From Paraburkholderia podalyriae (GTDB taxonomy: Bacteria > Pseudomonadota > Gammaproteobacteria > Burkholderiales > Burkholderiaceae): a stretch of DNA of 64,000 bases. This document shows positions 8,917-17,559 of the stretch, one piece after another. The position numbers and the translations under genes were made by a program. Position 1 is the stretch's first letter, and the number at the start of each line of letters is the position of its first letter. The notes below the pieces were generated by a model. That model saw only the letters and a list, made by a program, of their open reading frames with translations, did not search any database and was not told the DNA's origin. The stretch lies in contig NZ_VZQQ01000025.1 of assembly GCF_014397785.1 (NCBI RefSeq), forward strand, positions 1 to 64,000. The letters run 5' to 3'.

Positions 8917-8942
8917 AGTATCAAATATTATATATGAAAAGA
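8917..8942. promoter_or_regulatory. AT-rich operator/promoter candidate of mdcR
   Basis: The bases AGTATCAAATATTATATATG directly upstream of the mdcR start are far more AT-rich than anything nearby and contain the near-palindrome ATATTATATAT. FadR-type GntR proteins often bind AT-rich inverted repeats overlapping their own promoter. The full gap to the divergent MFS gene is 204 bases. Confidence 0.4.
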
Positions 8943-9120
8943 CGCGCATTTCAGCGGGGGCAAACCCGGAAGACTTGAACCAGATTCCCCCGGCAATGTG
9001 CCCCCGCCGTCCTCTGATTGAGTTGTACGAGGACATCGCCGATCAAGCAACTTCGGCAAGCCACCCCAAGCGCGCCCGTCCTTTTTTTCGTTACGTTCAA
9101 CTATCGTAGGCCGGAGGAGC

Positions 9121-10422
9121 ATGATGAATACAGTAACCGACCGACGAGCGGTCGCGCGTCAGCGCACGCCGCTCAATCGTTCGCAGATCGCAGGGTTCTG
9201 GGGCGCGTGGGCCGGCTGGACGCTCGACGGCATGGACTCGTTTATCTACGCGCTGGTGCTCACGCCCGCGCTGACCGAGCTGTTGCCGCGGTCGGGCTTC
9301 GCGGCGACGCCGTCGAACGTCGGCCTCGCGGGCTCGATCCTGTTCGCGCTGTTTCTGGTCGGTTGGGGGCTGTCGTTCATCTGGGGACCGCTCGCCGATC
9401 GCTTCGGCCGCACCAAGGTGCTGGCGGCCACGATCTTCACCTTCGCGATATTCACCGGGCTCGCCGCGACCTCGACCAATGTGTGGCAGCTCGGTATTTA
9501 TCGCTTCATCGCGGGCGTCGGCATCGGTGGCGAATGGGCGCTGGCGGGTACTTACGTCGCCGAGGCGTGGCCCGAGGATCGTCGTAAGATGGGCGCCGGT
9601 TATCTGCAGACCGGCTACTACGCGGGCTTCTTTCTCGCGGCTGCGCTCAATTACACGGTCGGCGTGCATTTCGGCTGGCGCGCGATGTTCCTGACCGGCG
9701 CTGTGCCGGTCGTCGTCGCGATTCTGATTCTGCTGCGCGTGAAGGAGCCGGAGAAGTGGCAGAAGGCCGACGCAAAGACGGTGCGCGCGAAGCCGCTGCG
9801 CGAGATCCTCGGACCGGCCTACCGGCGTCGCACGTGGGTCGCGTGCATTCTGCTGACGATCGCGATCATCGGACTGTGGGCGGGCGCTGTCTATGAACCG
9901 TCCGCGGTGATCCAGCTCGCCACGCGCGCCGGCATGTCGAAGGGCGATTCGATTCGCACCGCGTCGCTCGCAACCGGCCTGCTGTCGATCGGCACGATCC
10001 TCGGTTGTCTCGCGCTGCCTCCACTGGCAGAGCGCATCGGCCGCAAGATGACGCTCGCGGTGTACTTCGTGGGGATGGCGGTGTCGATCGCGGCGAGCTT
10101 CGGCTGGGCGTTCTATCTGCCGAACGGGCTCGCGCCGTTCATCGCGTGGCTGTTCGTGCTCGGCTTTTTCGGCGGCAACTTCGCGTTGTTCAGCCTGTGG
10201 CTGCCCGAGCAGTTCGAAACCCGCGTACGCGCGACCGCGTTTGCGTTCTGCACGTCGTTTGGGCGATTCGTCGGCGCGGGCGTCAACTTTCTGCTCGGCG
10301 CGGCGGTGCTGCATATGCAGACGCTGGGCGTGCCGGTCGCGTTGACCGCGCTCGTGTTCGTCCTCGGCCTGTTCGTGATTCCGTTCGCGCCGGAGACGCG
10401 CGGCGAGACTTTGCCGCAGTGA
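9121..10422 (+). CDS. MFS carrier, probable malonate or related organic-acid importer
   Basis: 433 residues with about 12 hydrophobic segments. The MFS signature between helices 2 and 3 reads GPLADRFGRTK and its repeat in the second half reads PPLAERIGRK. GEWALAGTYVAEAW in helix 4/5 is typical of the aromatic-acid/sialate proton symporter group. The start has GGAGG a few bases upstream (9113-9117). It is divergent from mdcR-mdcA and no MdcLM, MadLM or MdcF carrier is present in the operon, so I infer that it brings in malonate. The substrate is not proven by sequence. Confidence 0.8.
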   Translation: MMNTVTDRRAVARQRTPLNRSQIAGFWGAWAGWTLDGMDSFIYALVLTPALTELLPRSGFAATPSNVGLAGSILFALFLVGWGLSFIWGPLADRFGRTKVLAATIFTFAIFTGLAATSTNVWQLGIYRFIAGVGIGGEWALAGTYVAEAWPEDRRKMGAGYLQTGYYAGFFLAAALNYTVGVHFGWRAMFLTGAVPVVVAILILLRVKEPEKWQKADAKTVRAKPLREILGPAYRRRTWVACILLTIAIIGLWAGAVYEPSAVIQLATRAGMSKGDSIRTASLATGLLSIGTILGCLALPPLAERIGRKMTLAVYFVGMAVSIAASFGWAFYLPNGLAPFIAWLFVLGFFGGNFALFSLWLPEQFETRVRATAFAFCTSFGRFVGAGVNFLLGAAVLHMQTLGVPVALTALVFVLGLFVIPFAPETRGETLPQ

Positions 10423-10457
10423 CAGAGCGCATTAAAAGCCGGTGAGGGCGGCGCGCT

Positions 10458-11390
10458 TTACTTCGCGTGACTGCGCGCCCGCCCGCCCGGATTCAGCAGC
10501 GTGAGCAACGGCCAGCCGAGGTTGACGCCGAGGCTCGCGGCGACGATCAGCGCCATGCCCGCGAGTTGCGACAGCGACAGCGCACGGCCATACACGAGCG
10601 CATCCACGACGATGGCGGTCAGCGGATAAACGAACAGCAGCACCGCGATCACGGGCGTGCTGAGCTTGGGCAGCGCGCCGTAAATCAGCACGTACGACAA
10701 TCCCGTGTGCAGCACGCCCATGCCGATCAGCCAGAACCACTGCATCGGACCAATATGCGTGAGCGTCAAAGGCGCGACCAGCGGCGCGATCAGCGGCAGG
10801 CAGATCACGCCGACGGCGCATTGCGTGAGCGTCAGCAGATGCGGGCGCAATTCGCCGAGGCTCTTCGCGATCAGCGTGACGCTCGCATACATCAGCGAGC
10901 CGAGCAGCGCTTCGCTCAAGCCGATCAGATAGCTGCTGTGGCCTTGCAGATTGCCGGCCGCGATCACGCCCGACGCGAGCACGAGCCCGGCGAACGCCGT
11001 CGCGATCCAGCCGAGCCGGTCCGCGCCGAGCCGCTCGTTGAACAGCGCCGCGCCGATCAGCACGACCCAGAACGGCTGGACATGAAACACGACGGTCGCG
11101 ACCGCGATGCTGGTGCGATGAATCGCATCGAAAAAGCCGACCCATTGCGTGACCATCAGAACGCCGGAGATCAGCGCGAGCACGACCGTGCGGCGCGTGA
11201 AATGCGCGCGCATGAACAAGCCCTTCCACGCGCAATACGCGGCGAGCGACACAAAGCCGAACAGGCAGCGGAAGAACACGAGCGTCAGTGCATCGAGCCG
11301 TGCCTCTTCGACGAAAACGCCGATCGTGCCCATCAGCAATCCGCCGCTCGCCAGCGTGATCGCGCCTTGCTGACGTGAGGTGAGGGACAT
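10458..11390 (-). CDS. EamA/DMT-family transporter
   Basis: 310 residues with about ten hydrophobic helices in two EamA repeats. Typical pieces are TLVFFRCLFGFVSLAAY, VVFHVQPFWVVLIGAALFNER in repeat 1 and SPVIAVLLFVYPLTAIVVD-like text in repeat 2 (observed STPVIAVLLFVYPLTAIVVD). ATG 11390 is preferred over the ATG at 11417 because GGAG lies about 11 bases upstream of it. It converges with the MFS gene and is divergent from a LysR gene. The family usually exports metabolites or amino acids; the substrate is unknown. Confidence 0.85.
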   Translation of the reverse strand: MSLTSRQQGAITLASGGLLMGTIGVFVEEARLDALTLVFFRCLFGFVSLAAYCAWKGLFMRAHFTRRTVVLALISGVLMVTQWVGFFDAIHRTSIAVATVVFHVQPFWVVLIGAALFNERLGADRLGWIATAFAGLVLASGVIAAGNLQGHSSYLIGLSEALLGSLMYASVTLIAKSLGELRPHLLTLTQCAVGVICLPLIAPLVAPLTLTHIGPMQWFWLIGMGVLHTGLSYVLIYGALPKLSTPVIAVLLFVYPLTAIVVDALVYGRALSLSQLAGMALIVAASLGVNLGWPLLTLLNPGGRARSHAK

Positions 11391-11492
11391 GCGAAACGAC
11401 TCCGTAAGACGATGCATGCGAGTATTGCGCCGCTTGCAGACTGATCACAAACGAATTAAATTGAGCAATTCCATAAGCCACCTTGATAAGTC
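11391..11492. promoter_or_regulatory. divergent promoter region between EamA and LysR genes
   Basis: This 102-base gap has an AT-rich centre (GATCACAAACGAATTAAATT at about 11443-11462) unlike the flanking coding DNA. It must contain both divergent promoters and, by LysR habit, the operator of the regulator. Confidence 0.45.
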
Positions 11493-12350
11493 GTGAATCC
11501 TGAATTCGACGTCGATCTGCTGCGCAGCTTCGTCGCGGTCGCGGAGGCGGGCAGCTTCACGAAGGCGGCGGCGAGCGTGCATCGCTCGCAGGCGGCGGTC
11601 AGCATGCAGATCAAGCGCCTCGAAACGATGCTCGGCACGACGCTGTTCGCACGCAACACGCGCAACCTGGCGCTGACGCGGCCCGGCAATACGCTGCTCG
11701 AATACGCGCGACGGGCGCTCGCGTTGCAGGAGGAGGCGTGGTCGGCGATCGTGCGGCCCGAGGTGACCGGGCGCGTGGTGCTCGGCGCGCCGGACGACTA
11801 CGTGTCGTCGTTGCTGTCGCCGGTGTTGCGGCGTTTCGCGACCCTGTATCCGCGCGTCGAGATCGAGATCGTCTGCGCGCAGAGCACGGCGCTCGCGCCG
11901 ATGCTCGCCGACAACAAGATCGACCTCGCATTCGTCACGCGCGACCGCAGGTTGCGCGGCGAATTCGTGCGCAGCGAACCGATGGTGTGGGTGGGCGCGT
12001 CGGTCGACACGCCGGTGCTGAAGGCGTCGCCGTTGCCGGTGGGCTTGTACGAGCCGGGCTGCGTTGCGCGCCAGCACACGCTGGCCGCGTTGGATGGCGC
12101 GCGCATCCGTTATCGCGCGGCGTTCAGCAGCGCGAGCCTGATGGGACTGGTCGCGACCGTGGATGCGGGATTGTCGGTGATTGCGCTGACGCGTTGCAGC
12201 GTGCCGCCGCGACTCGCGATTCTCGGCGACGCGCAAGGTCTGCCGAAAATCGCGCCGCTCGAAATCGTGGTCGCGCGCAGCGCGAAATCGGATCGGCCCA
12301 CCTGCGATTATCTGGCGCAGCAGATGATGCAGGATCTGTCGTTGCGGTAG
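11493..12350 (+). CDS. LysR-family transcriptional regulator
   Basis: 285 residues, starting at GTG 11493. The N-terminal HTH is classic: DLLRSFVAVAEAGSFTKAAA, then VHRSQAAVSMQIKRLE and LGTTLFARNTRNLALT. The C-terminal effector domain begins with GRVVLGAPDDYVSSLL and contains DLAFVTRD. It is divergent from the EamA transporter gene and so probably controls it. Nothing in the sequence tells the effector. Confidence 0.9.
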   Translation: MNPEFDVDLLRSFVAVAEAGSFTKAAASVHRSQAAVSMQIKRLETMLGTTLFARNTRNLALTRPGNTLLEYARRALALQEEAWSAIVRPEVTGRVVLGAPDDYVSSLLSPVLRRFATLYPRVEIEIVCAQSTALAPMLADNKIDLAFVTRDRRLRGEFVRSEPMVWVGASVDTPVLKASPLPVGLYEPGCVARQHTLAALDGARIRYRAAFSSASLMGLVATVDAGLSVIALTRCSVPPRLAILGDAQGLPKIAPLEIVVARSAKSDRPTCDYLAQQMMQDLSLR

Positions 12351-12373
12351 CTGCGAATGGCTGCCTCAGCCTT

Positions 12374-13429
12374 TTATGCACGCGAATAGGCGGTGACTTC
12401 TCCTTCGACCGCGAGCCGCACGCGCTCGCCGGGCCGCGGGCACAGATAACCGGGCACGCGCGCGCGCACCATCGTCCGCGTCGCGGACTGCAATTGCAGC
12501 GCGACGCTCGCGTCCTGCCCCTGGAAGATCACATCAGTGACGAGCGCGTCGTGCGCGACGCCTGTGCGCGCGGTTTCATCGGCGCGCAGCACACGAATCT
12601 GCTCGGGACGCAGCATCACGTCGACCGCGCCATTGCCGACCGGTGCGGCCAGCGCGAGTTCGCCGAGCTCGCAGCTCGCGCGATCCTGTTGCGCGACGCC
12701 CGGCAACAACACCGCCTCGCCGACGAACGACGCAAGCTCGCGCGTCACCGGCCGGCGGTACAGCGCTTCGGGTGTCGCGGTCTGGATCAGCCGGCCGTCC
12801 CATAGCACCGCGACTTCATGCCCGAGCGACAACGCCTCGGACTGATCGTGCGTGACCAGCACGGCCGTCGCGCCGGCTGCGGCAAGCGCACTCGCGACCG
12901 CCTGGCGTGTCTCGACGCGCAACGCGGCGTCGAGCGACGAGAACGGCTCGTCGAGCATGACCAGCGTCGGCGCAGGCGCGAGCGCGCGGGCGAGCGCGAC
13001 ACGCTGTTGTTGACCGCCCGACAACTGCTGCGGCGCGCGCTCGCCGAAATGCGCGGGCAGGCCGACCAGCTCCAGCAGCTCGGCCACGCGATGCCGAGCG
13101 CGGCGCTGCGCGCGCGGCAGGCCGAACACGATGTTGTCCGCGACCGACAGATGCGGAAACAGCGCGCCTTCCTGCGGCACATAGCCGATGCGGCGTTGTT
13201 CGGACGGCACGTGCAGATCGTCGCCGACGACCCGCCGGCCGTCGATCTCGACACTGCCGCCGTCCGCGCGCTCGAAGCCGCACAACAGGCGCAGCAGCGT
13301 CGTCTTGCCGCTGCCCGAGGGCCCCAGCAGCGCGAGCAGCGTGCCGCGCTCGACAGAAAGGTCGATGCCATGCAGCACCGGGTGACCGTCGAACGATTTC
13401 CGCAGTCCGCGGATACGAAGTTCGCTCAT
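12374..13429 (-). CDS. fbpC: ferric-iron-type ABC transporter ATPase (FbpC-like)
   Basis: 351 residues. Walker A GPSGSGKTT (about residues 34-42), Q-loop VPQEGALFPHLS, signature LSGGQQQRVALARAL, Walker B LVMLDEPFSSLD and H-loop LVTHDQSEAL are all present. A C-terminal TOBE-like regulatory region follows from about residue 235. The GALFPHLSVADN wording is characteristic of FbpC/PotA-group importers. It is the last gene of the six-gene block and lies 51 bases after the permease gene. A spermidine or thiamine role is less likely because its neighbours are an FbpA-like binding protein and a DyP peroxidase. Confidence 0.87.
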   Translation of the reverse strand: MSELRIRGLRKSFDGHPVLHGIDLSVERGTLLALLGPSGSGKTTLLRLLCGFERADGGSVEIDGRRVVGDDLHVPSEQRRIGYVPQEGALFPHLSVADNIVFGLPRAQRRARHRVAELLELVGLPAHFGERAPQQLSGGQQQRVALARALAPAPTLVMLDEPFSSLDAALRVETRQAVASALAAAGATAVLVTHDQSEALSLGHEVAVLWDGRLIQTATPEALYRRPVTRELASFVGEAVLLPGVAQQDRASCELGELALAAPVGNGAVDVMLRPEQIRVLRADETARTGVAHDALVTDVIFQGQDASVALQLQSATRTMVRARVPGYLCPRPGERVRLAVEGEVTAYSRA

Positions 13430-13480
13430 GAAAATCCGAAGAAGGTCGAATAAACCAGCGATGAAAAAAGCCGGCGCGTG

Positions 13481-15085
13481 TTAGCCGCGCTCGCCGAGCA
13501 GCGCCGAGCGCCCGAGCAGCACGAACAGCAGCCCCGACGCGAACAGCGAGATGCCGGTCAGCAGTGCCGCATATGGCGCGGCGGCGGCGAACGCCATCGT
13601 CGACGTGTCGGCCCACACCTGGGTCGCGAGCGTTTGCGTGTCGAGCGGCGACAGCAGCAGCGTCGCATTCAGCTCGGTGACGACCGAGATGAACACCATC
13701 GCTGCGGCCGCGCCGAGCCCGGGGCCCGCGAGCGGCAGGACCACGCGCATGAGCGTCTGCGTCCCGTTCAGGCCGAGCGCGCGCGCGGTTTCCTCGAGGC
13801 GCGGCTGCGCCTGCATGAACGCGGCGCGCACGCTGACGAGCGCGACCGGCATGAACAGGATCGCGTAGGCGACGACCAGCAGCGTCGCGCTTTGATAGAG
13901 CGGCTGCAGCGCGTGCACCGCGAGCGACACGATCGCGAGCGCGATCACGAGCCCCGGCACGCCCTGCGCGAGAAACACGGTACGCTCGAACAGCGTCGCG
14001 AAACGCGTCGGATAACGCACCAGCAGAAACGCGAGCGGAATCACGAGCAACGTGGTCAGCGCGGCGGCGGCGAGGCCGAAACCGAGCGACGACACCGTCG
14101 CGTTCCACAGCAGTTCGGGCGACACATCGGCGGGCGTCACCGCGGCCGCGCCCGGCTGCGTGAGCCAGAAGCCGATCATGCCGAGCGGCACGCCGAGCGT
14201 CGCGAGCGTCAGCAGCGCAAAAACCGCGACGACGAGCCAGCGCCACGCGCCGAGCTGGTAGCGCAGTACCGCGCGGCGCGTGCCGCGATCGACGCGCTCG
14301 TAGCGCGCCGCGCCGCGCACGCGAAACTCGAACGCGAGCACGGCGAGGCAGATCACGATCAGCAGACACGCAAGCAGCGATGCGCCGCCGCCGTCGAAAC
14401 TGGTGCGGAATTCCGCGTAGATCTGCGTGGTGAACGTGCGAAAGCGCAGCAGCGTGAACGCGCCGAACTCCGATAGCACGCCGAGCGCGACGAGCAGCAT
14501 GCCGCCGAGCAATGCCGGCCGCAGTTGCGGCAGCACGACGCGCACGAAGCCGGTCCAGCGGTTGCAGCCGAGCGCGCGCGCGCTTTCTTCGAGTGCCGGG
14601 TCCATGCCGCGCAATGCGGCGGCGACTGGCAGATAGACCAGCGGAAAATACGCACAGGTCAAGACGAGCAGCGCGCCGTTGAAGTCCTGCAAGTCCTCGC
14701 TCAACGACACCCACGCATAGCTCGAAATGAAGGCGGGCATCGCGAGCGGCGCGGCGCACAATACGGCCCACGCGCGGCGTCCCGGCAGATGCGTGCGTTC
14801 GACGAACCACGCGGCGGCCGTGCCCAGCACCGCACAGACCAGCGTGGTCGTGACGGTAATCAACACCGTGTTGACGAGCAGCTCGCCGACGAGCGGCCGC
14901 CAGATCAGATCCAGCGCGTCGCCGATACCGAAGTTCACCGCGCGCCAGAACGTCAACGCAATCGGCAGCAGCACCAGCAAAGCGCTGAGTGCCGCCGCCG
15001 CAAACAGGCCGCGCGGCGCGCGCGTGCGTGCGCGAGCCGGGGCAGGAGGGACAGCCGGCGGACCGGCTGACAGTGCTTCGCTCAT
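13481..15085 (-). CDS. fbpB: ferric-iron-type ABC transporter permease (FbpB-like)
   Basis: 534 residues, a fused double permease of about 12 membrane helices. Each half carries an EAA loop: EESARALGCNRWTGFVRVVLP in the first (key part EESARALGCNRW, VVLP) and EETARALGLNGTQTLMRVVLP in the second (key part EETARALGLN, VVLP). This duplicated form is normal for FbpB/ThiP-type systems. Its ATG at 15085 follows directly after the stop of the binding-protein gene (no gap), so the two are translationally coupled. The protein moves iron across the inner membrane with FbpC. Confidence 0.88.
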   Translation of the reverse strand: MSEALSAGPPAVPPAPARARTRAPRGLFAAAALSALLVLLPIALTFWRAVNFGIGDALDLIWRPLVGELLVNTVLITVTTTLVCAVLGTAAAWFVERTHLPGRRAWAVLCAAPLAMPAFISSYAWVSLSEDLQDFNGALLVLTCAYFPLVYLPVAAALRGMDPALEESARALGCNRWTGFVRVVLPQLRPALLGGMLLVALGVLSEFGAFTLLRFRTFTTQIYAEFRTSFDGGGASLLACLLIVICLAVLAFEFRVRGAARYERVDRGTRRAVLRYQLGAWRWLVVAVFALLTLATLGVPLGMIGFWLTQPGAAAVTPADVSPELLWNATVSSLGFGLAAAALTTLLVIPLAFLLVRYPTRFATLFERTVFLAQGVPGLVIALAIVSLAVHALQPLYQSATLLVVAYAILFMPVALVSVRAAFMQAQPRLEETARALGLNGTQTLMRVVLPLAGPGLGAAAAMVFISVVTELNATLLLSPLDTQTLATQVWADTSTMAFAAAAPYAALLTGISLFASGLLFVLLGRSALLGERG

Positions 15086-16120
15086 TTACAGTAGGCCTGC
15101 CTGACGCAGCAGCTTGCCGGCCTGGCTATCGTCGCCGAGCTGCTGGATCGTCAGCGTGGGCGGAGTCAGTTCGGCGAACGGTTTGAGGATCGGGTCCGGT
15201 GCGACGCCCGCGTGCAACGGATACTCGAACATCACGTGGCTGTTCGCCATCAACTGCTGTGCGCGTTCACCAACCAGATAGGCGAGAAACTTCTGCGCGC
15301 CGTCCGCGTTGTGCGCGGACTTCAGCACGGCCGCGCCCGATACGTTGACGAGCGCGCCGGCGTCGCCGTGGCCGAAGTGATAGATCGCGCTGCGGGTTTT
15401 CGCGTCGCCGATTTCCGCGTGCAGACGCGACCAGTAGTAGTTGTTGATCAGACCGGTCGCGACCGCGCCGCGATTGACCGCGGCGATCACGCCTTCGTCA
15501 TCGTCGAAGATCTGCGAGTTGGCCTTCAGGCCCTTCAGCCATACGAGCGTTTGCTGTTCGCCCTTCAGCGCGAGCACGGCGCTCACGAGCGGCAGAAAAT
15601 CGGCGTCGCTTGGCGCGATGCCGAGCTTGCCTTTCCATTCCGGCTTCGCGAGGTCGAACAGCGAAGCGGGCAACTGCGACGCCTGCAGCTTCGTCGTGTT
15701 GTACGCGAGCACGCTCTCGCGCGCGGTCACCGCGACCCACGCGCCGCTCGGCGAATTGAAGCGCGCCGGTACAGCGCCGAGCGTCGTTTCACCGACCTTC
15801 GCGAGCAGACCCTTTTCCTCGAGCAGCATCAGCTCCGGCGAGTTCTCCGTGAAGTACACGTCGGCGGGCGACGCCGCGCCTTCCGCGACGATCTGCGCGG
15901 CGAGCGCCGGGCCTTCGCCGTTGCGGACTTTCACCGAGATGCCCGACTGCTTTTCGAAGTCCTTCGCGAGCAGATTGACGACCTGCTCGTGCTGCGCGTT
16001 GTACAGCGTGATCGACGCCGCATGGGCCGCCGACGACGGCATCGTCGCGAGCGCGGTGAGCGACAGCGCGGCGACGCTGCCGAGCGCGTGCAGACGGGTG
16101 GCAAACCAGGAATAAGCCAT
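15086..16120 (-). CDS. fbpA: periplasmic iron(III)-binding protein (FbpA-like)
   Basis: 344 residues. A signal peptide ends at SSAAHAA (about residue 34), followed by the class II binding-protein fold typical of FbpA/FutA: SITLYNAQHEQVVNLLAKDF, PADVYFTENSPELMLLEEKG and GLINNYYWSRL with adjacent tyrosines near residue 240 where Fe(III)-binding tyrosines lie in FbpA. ATG 16120 is used; an upstream ATG in the same frame would add 28 residues before the signal peptide. The gene sits between the DyP peroxidase and the permease, which suggests that it takes iron released in the periplasm. Confidence 0.87.
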   Translation of the reverse strand: MAYSWFATRLHALGSVAALSLTALATMPSSAAHAASITLYNAQHEQVVNLLAKDFEKQSGISVKVRNGEGPALAAQIVAEGAASPADVYFTENSPELMLLEEKGLLAKVGETTLGAVPARFNSPSGAWVAVTARESVLAYNTTKLQASQLPASLFDLAKPEWKGKLGIAPSDADFLPLVSAVLALKGEQQTLVWLKGLKANSQIFDDDEGVIAAVNRGAVATGLINNYYWSRLHAEIGDAKTRSAIYHFGHGDAGALVNVSGAAVLKSAHNADGAQKFLAYLVGERAQQLMANSHVMFEYPLHAGVAPDPILKPFAELTPPTLTIQQLGDDSQAGKLLRQAGLL

Positions 16121-16191
16121 GTTGCAGAAGTCCGTTTTGATTGTGTTGAGTGAGCCAGGCGCTGCGCGCCCGGCGTTCTTCATTTGCTGCA

Positions 16192-17526
16192 TCACGTGTC
16201 GAACAGCCCGGCGCCGACATACGAACCCGGCTTCGCCCCCGGCGGCACGACGAAGATCGCGCTGCCGACGTGGGTCGTGAACTGGTTCATCATGTCGAAC
16301 TTCGCGAGCCGGTCGTTGATCGGGATGAAGCCGGTGCGCGGGTCGCTCTGATGCGCGATGAAAATCAGCCCCGCGTCGTACTCGGTTTCCTGGCGCCACG
16401 GCGGCCAGCGCTCGATATAGAAGTTCGTGCCTTCGTTGTACGAATACGAGCGGCGCAGAATCTGCGCGCCGTTGTTGCTCGCCTGATTCGACAGACGCAC
16501 GTGCGAGTTCTCCGGAATCAACGGATTGCCGTCCTTGTCCTCGGCCTTCAGGTCCACGGCGTCGAATTCGTGGTTCCCGCCGATCGGCGCGCCGCTGTAC
16601 TTGTGGCGTCCGAACACCTGTTCCTGGAAGCCGAGCTCGGTGTTGTCCCAGTGCTCGAGCGTGATGCGGATGCGGCGCACGACCGTGTAGGTGCCGCCTT
16701 CCATCCACGGCGCGTCGTCGGTTGCGCGGGCCCACACGAACTGGTTCATCAGCTCCGGCTTCGCGGTCGACGGATTGTTGGTGCCGTCCTTGAAGCCCAT
16801 CAGGTTGCGCGGCGTCTGACCGCGCGGACCGGACAGAAAACCGGCCTGGCCCCAGCGCATCTCCGCGACGCCGTAGGCGCGGCGCGACAGTTGGCGCACC
16901 GCGTGAAACGCGACCTGCGCGTCGTTCGCGCACGCCTGGATGAACAGGTCGCCGCCGGTCTTCTCCTTGATCAGCTGATCGCCGTTGAAGCGCGGCAGAT
17001 CGACGAGCGCGGCGGGGCGGCGCGACGCGAGCCCGTAGCGGTCCTTACCGTCCTTCTCGAACAGGCCGGGGCCGAAGCCGAACGTGATCGTCAGACCATT
17101 CGGGCCGAGGCCGAGCACGTCGCCGGAATCGGGGGCGGCCTGGTTGTCGCCGCCGTCGCCGCCGTCGTCGGTCGACAGCGCGAAGGCCGTGCCGCCTCGC
17201 GTCAGGCGCGCGGCCGCTTCGGTCCACGTGCGCAACAGTGTGATTACTTCGTCGCGCTTGTCGGTGGTCAGATCGAGCGCGGCGACGTAGGTGTGGCTCT
17301 GCTGCGGCGTGACGATGCCGCCTTGATGCGGGCCGTAGAACGGCTCGACCGCGAGCTGCGGATCGGTGTTCTGCGCGCTATGCGCGGGCGCTTTCGCGAG
17401 CGCTGCCTGCGAGCTCGCGAGCCCGGCGCCGAGAGTTGCGCCGAGACCCGCGCCGGCGGCGACCGCGGCGCCGCCCGCTTTCAGGAAGCCGCGTCGGGAC
17501 GGCCGCGGGGGTTGATCGTTTGTCAT
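16192..17526 (-). CDS. efeB: Tat-exported DyP-type peroxidase / deferrochelatase (EfeB-like)
   Basis: 444 residues from ATG 17526 (a GTG at 17532 is possible). The N-terminus has a twin-arginine signal, SRRGFLKAGGAAVAAG. The DyP hallmark GFKDGTNNP lies at about residue 235, and VVRRIRITLEHWD and a C-terminal FIPINDRLAKFDMMNQFTTH follow, as in EfeB. The family oxidises haem-type substrates in the periplasm, and EfeB is tied to ferrous or haem iron uptake. Here it is followed by an Fbp ABC importer instead of EfeU and EfeO, an unusual pairing. It starts 33 bases after the beta-propeller gene. Confidence 0.9.
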   Translation of the reverse strand: MTNDQPPRPSRRGFLKAGGAAVAAGAGLGATLGAGLASSQAALAKAPAHSAQNTDPQLAVEPFYGPHQGGIVTPQQSHTYVAALDLTTDKRDEVITLLRTWTEAAARLTRGGTAFALSTDDGGDGGDNQAAPDSGDVLGLGPNGLTITFGFGPGLFEKDGKDRYGLASRRPAALVDLPRFNGDQLIKEKTGGDLFIQACANDAQVAFHAVRQLSRRAYGVAEMRWGQAGFLSGPRGQTPRNLMGFKDGTNNPSTAKPELMNQFVWARATDDAPWMEGGTYTVVRRIRITLEHWDNTELGFQEQVFGRHKYSGAPIGGNHEFDAVDLKAEDKDGNPLIPENSHVRLSNQASNNGAQILRRSYSYNEGTNFYIERWPPWRQETEYDAGLIFIAHQSDPRTGFIPINDRLAKFDMMNQFTTHVGSAIFVVPPGAKPGSYVGAGLFDT

Positions 17527-17559
17527 GGTCACTTCATGTTCCTGAAGCCTGGGTGCTGC

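Noticed and set aside
8917..9036. 40 extra N-terminal codons for the mdcR-type gene
   Set aside because: They run through the AT-rich promoter-like stretch, and the ATG at 8916 gives a normal-length FadR protein.
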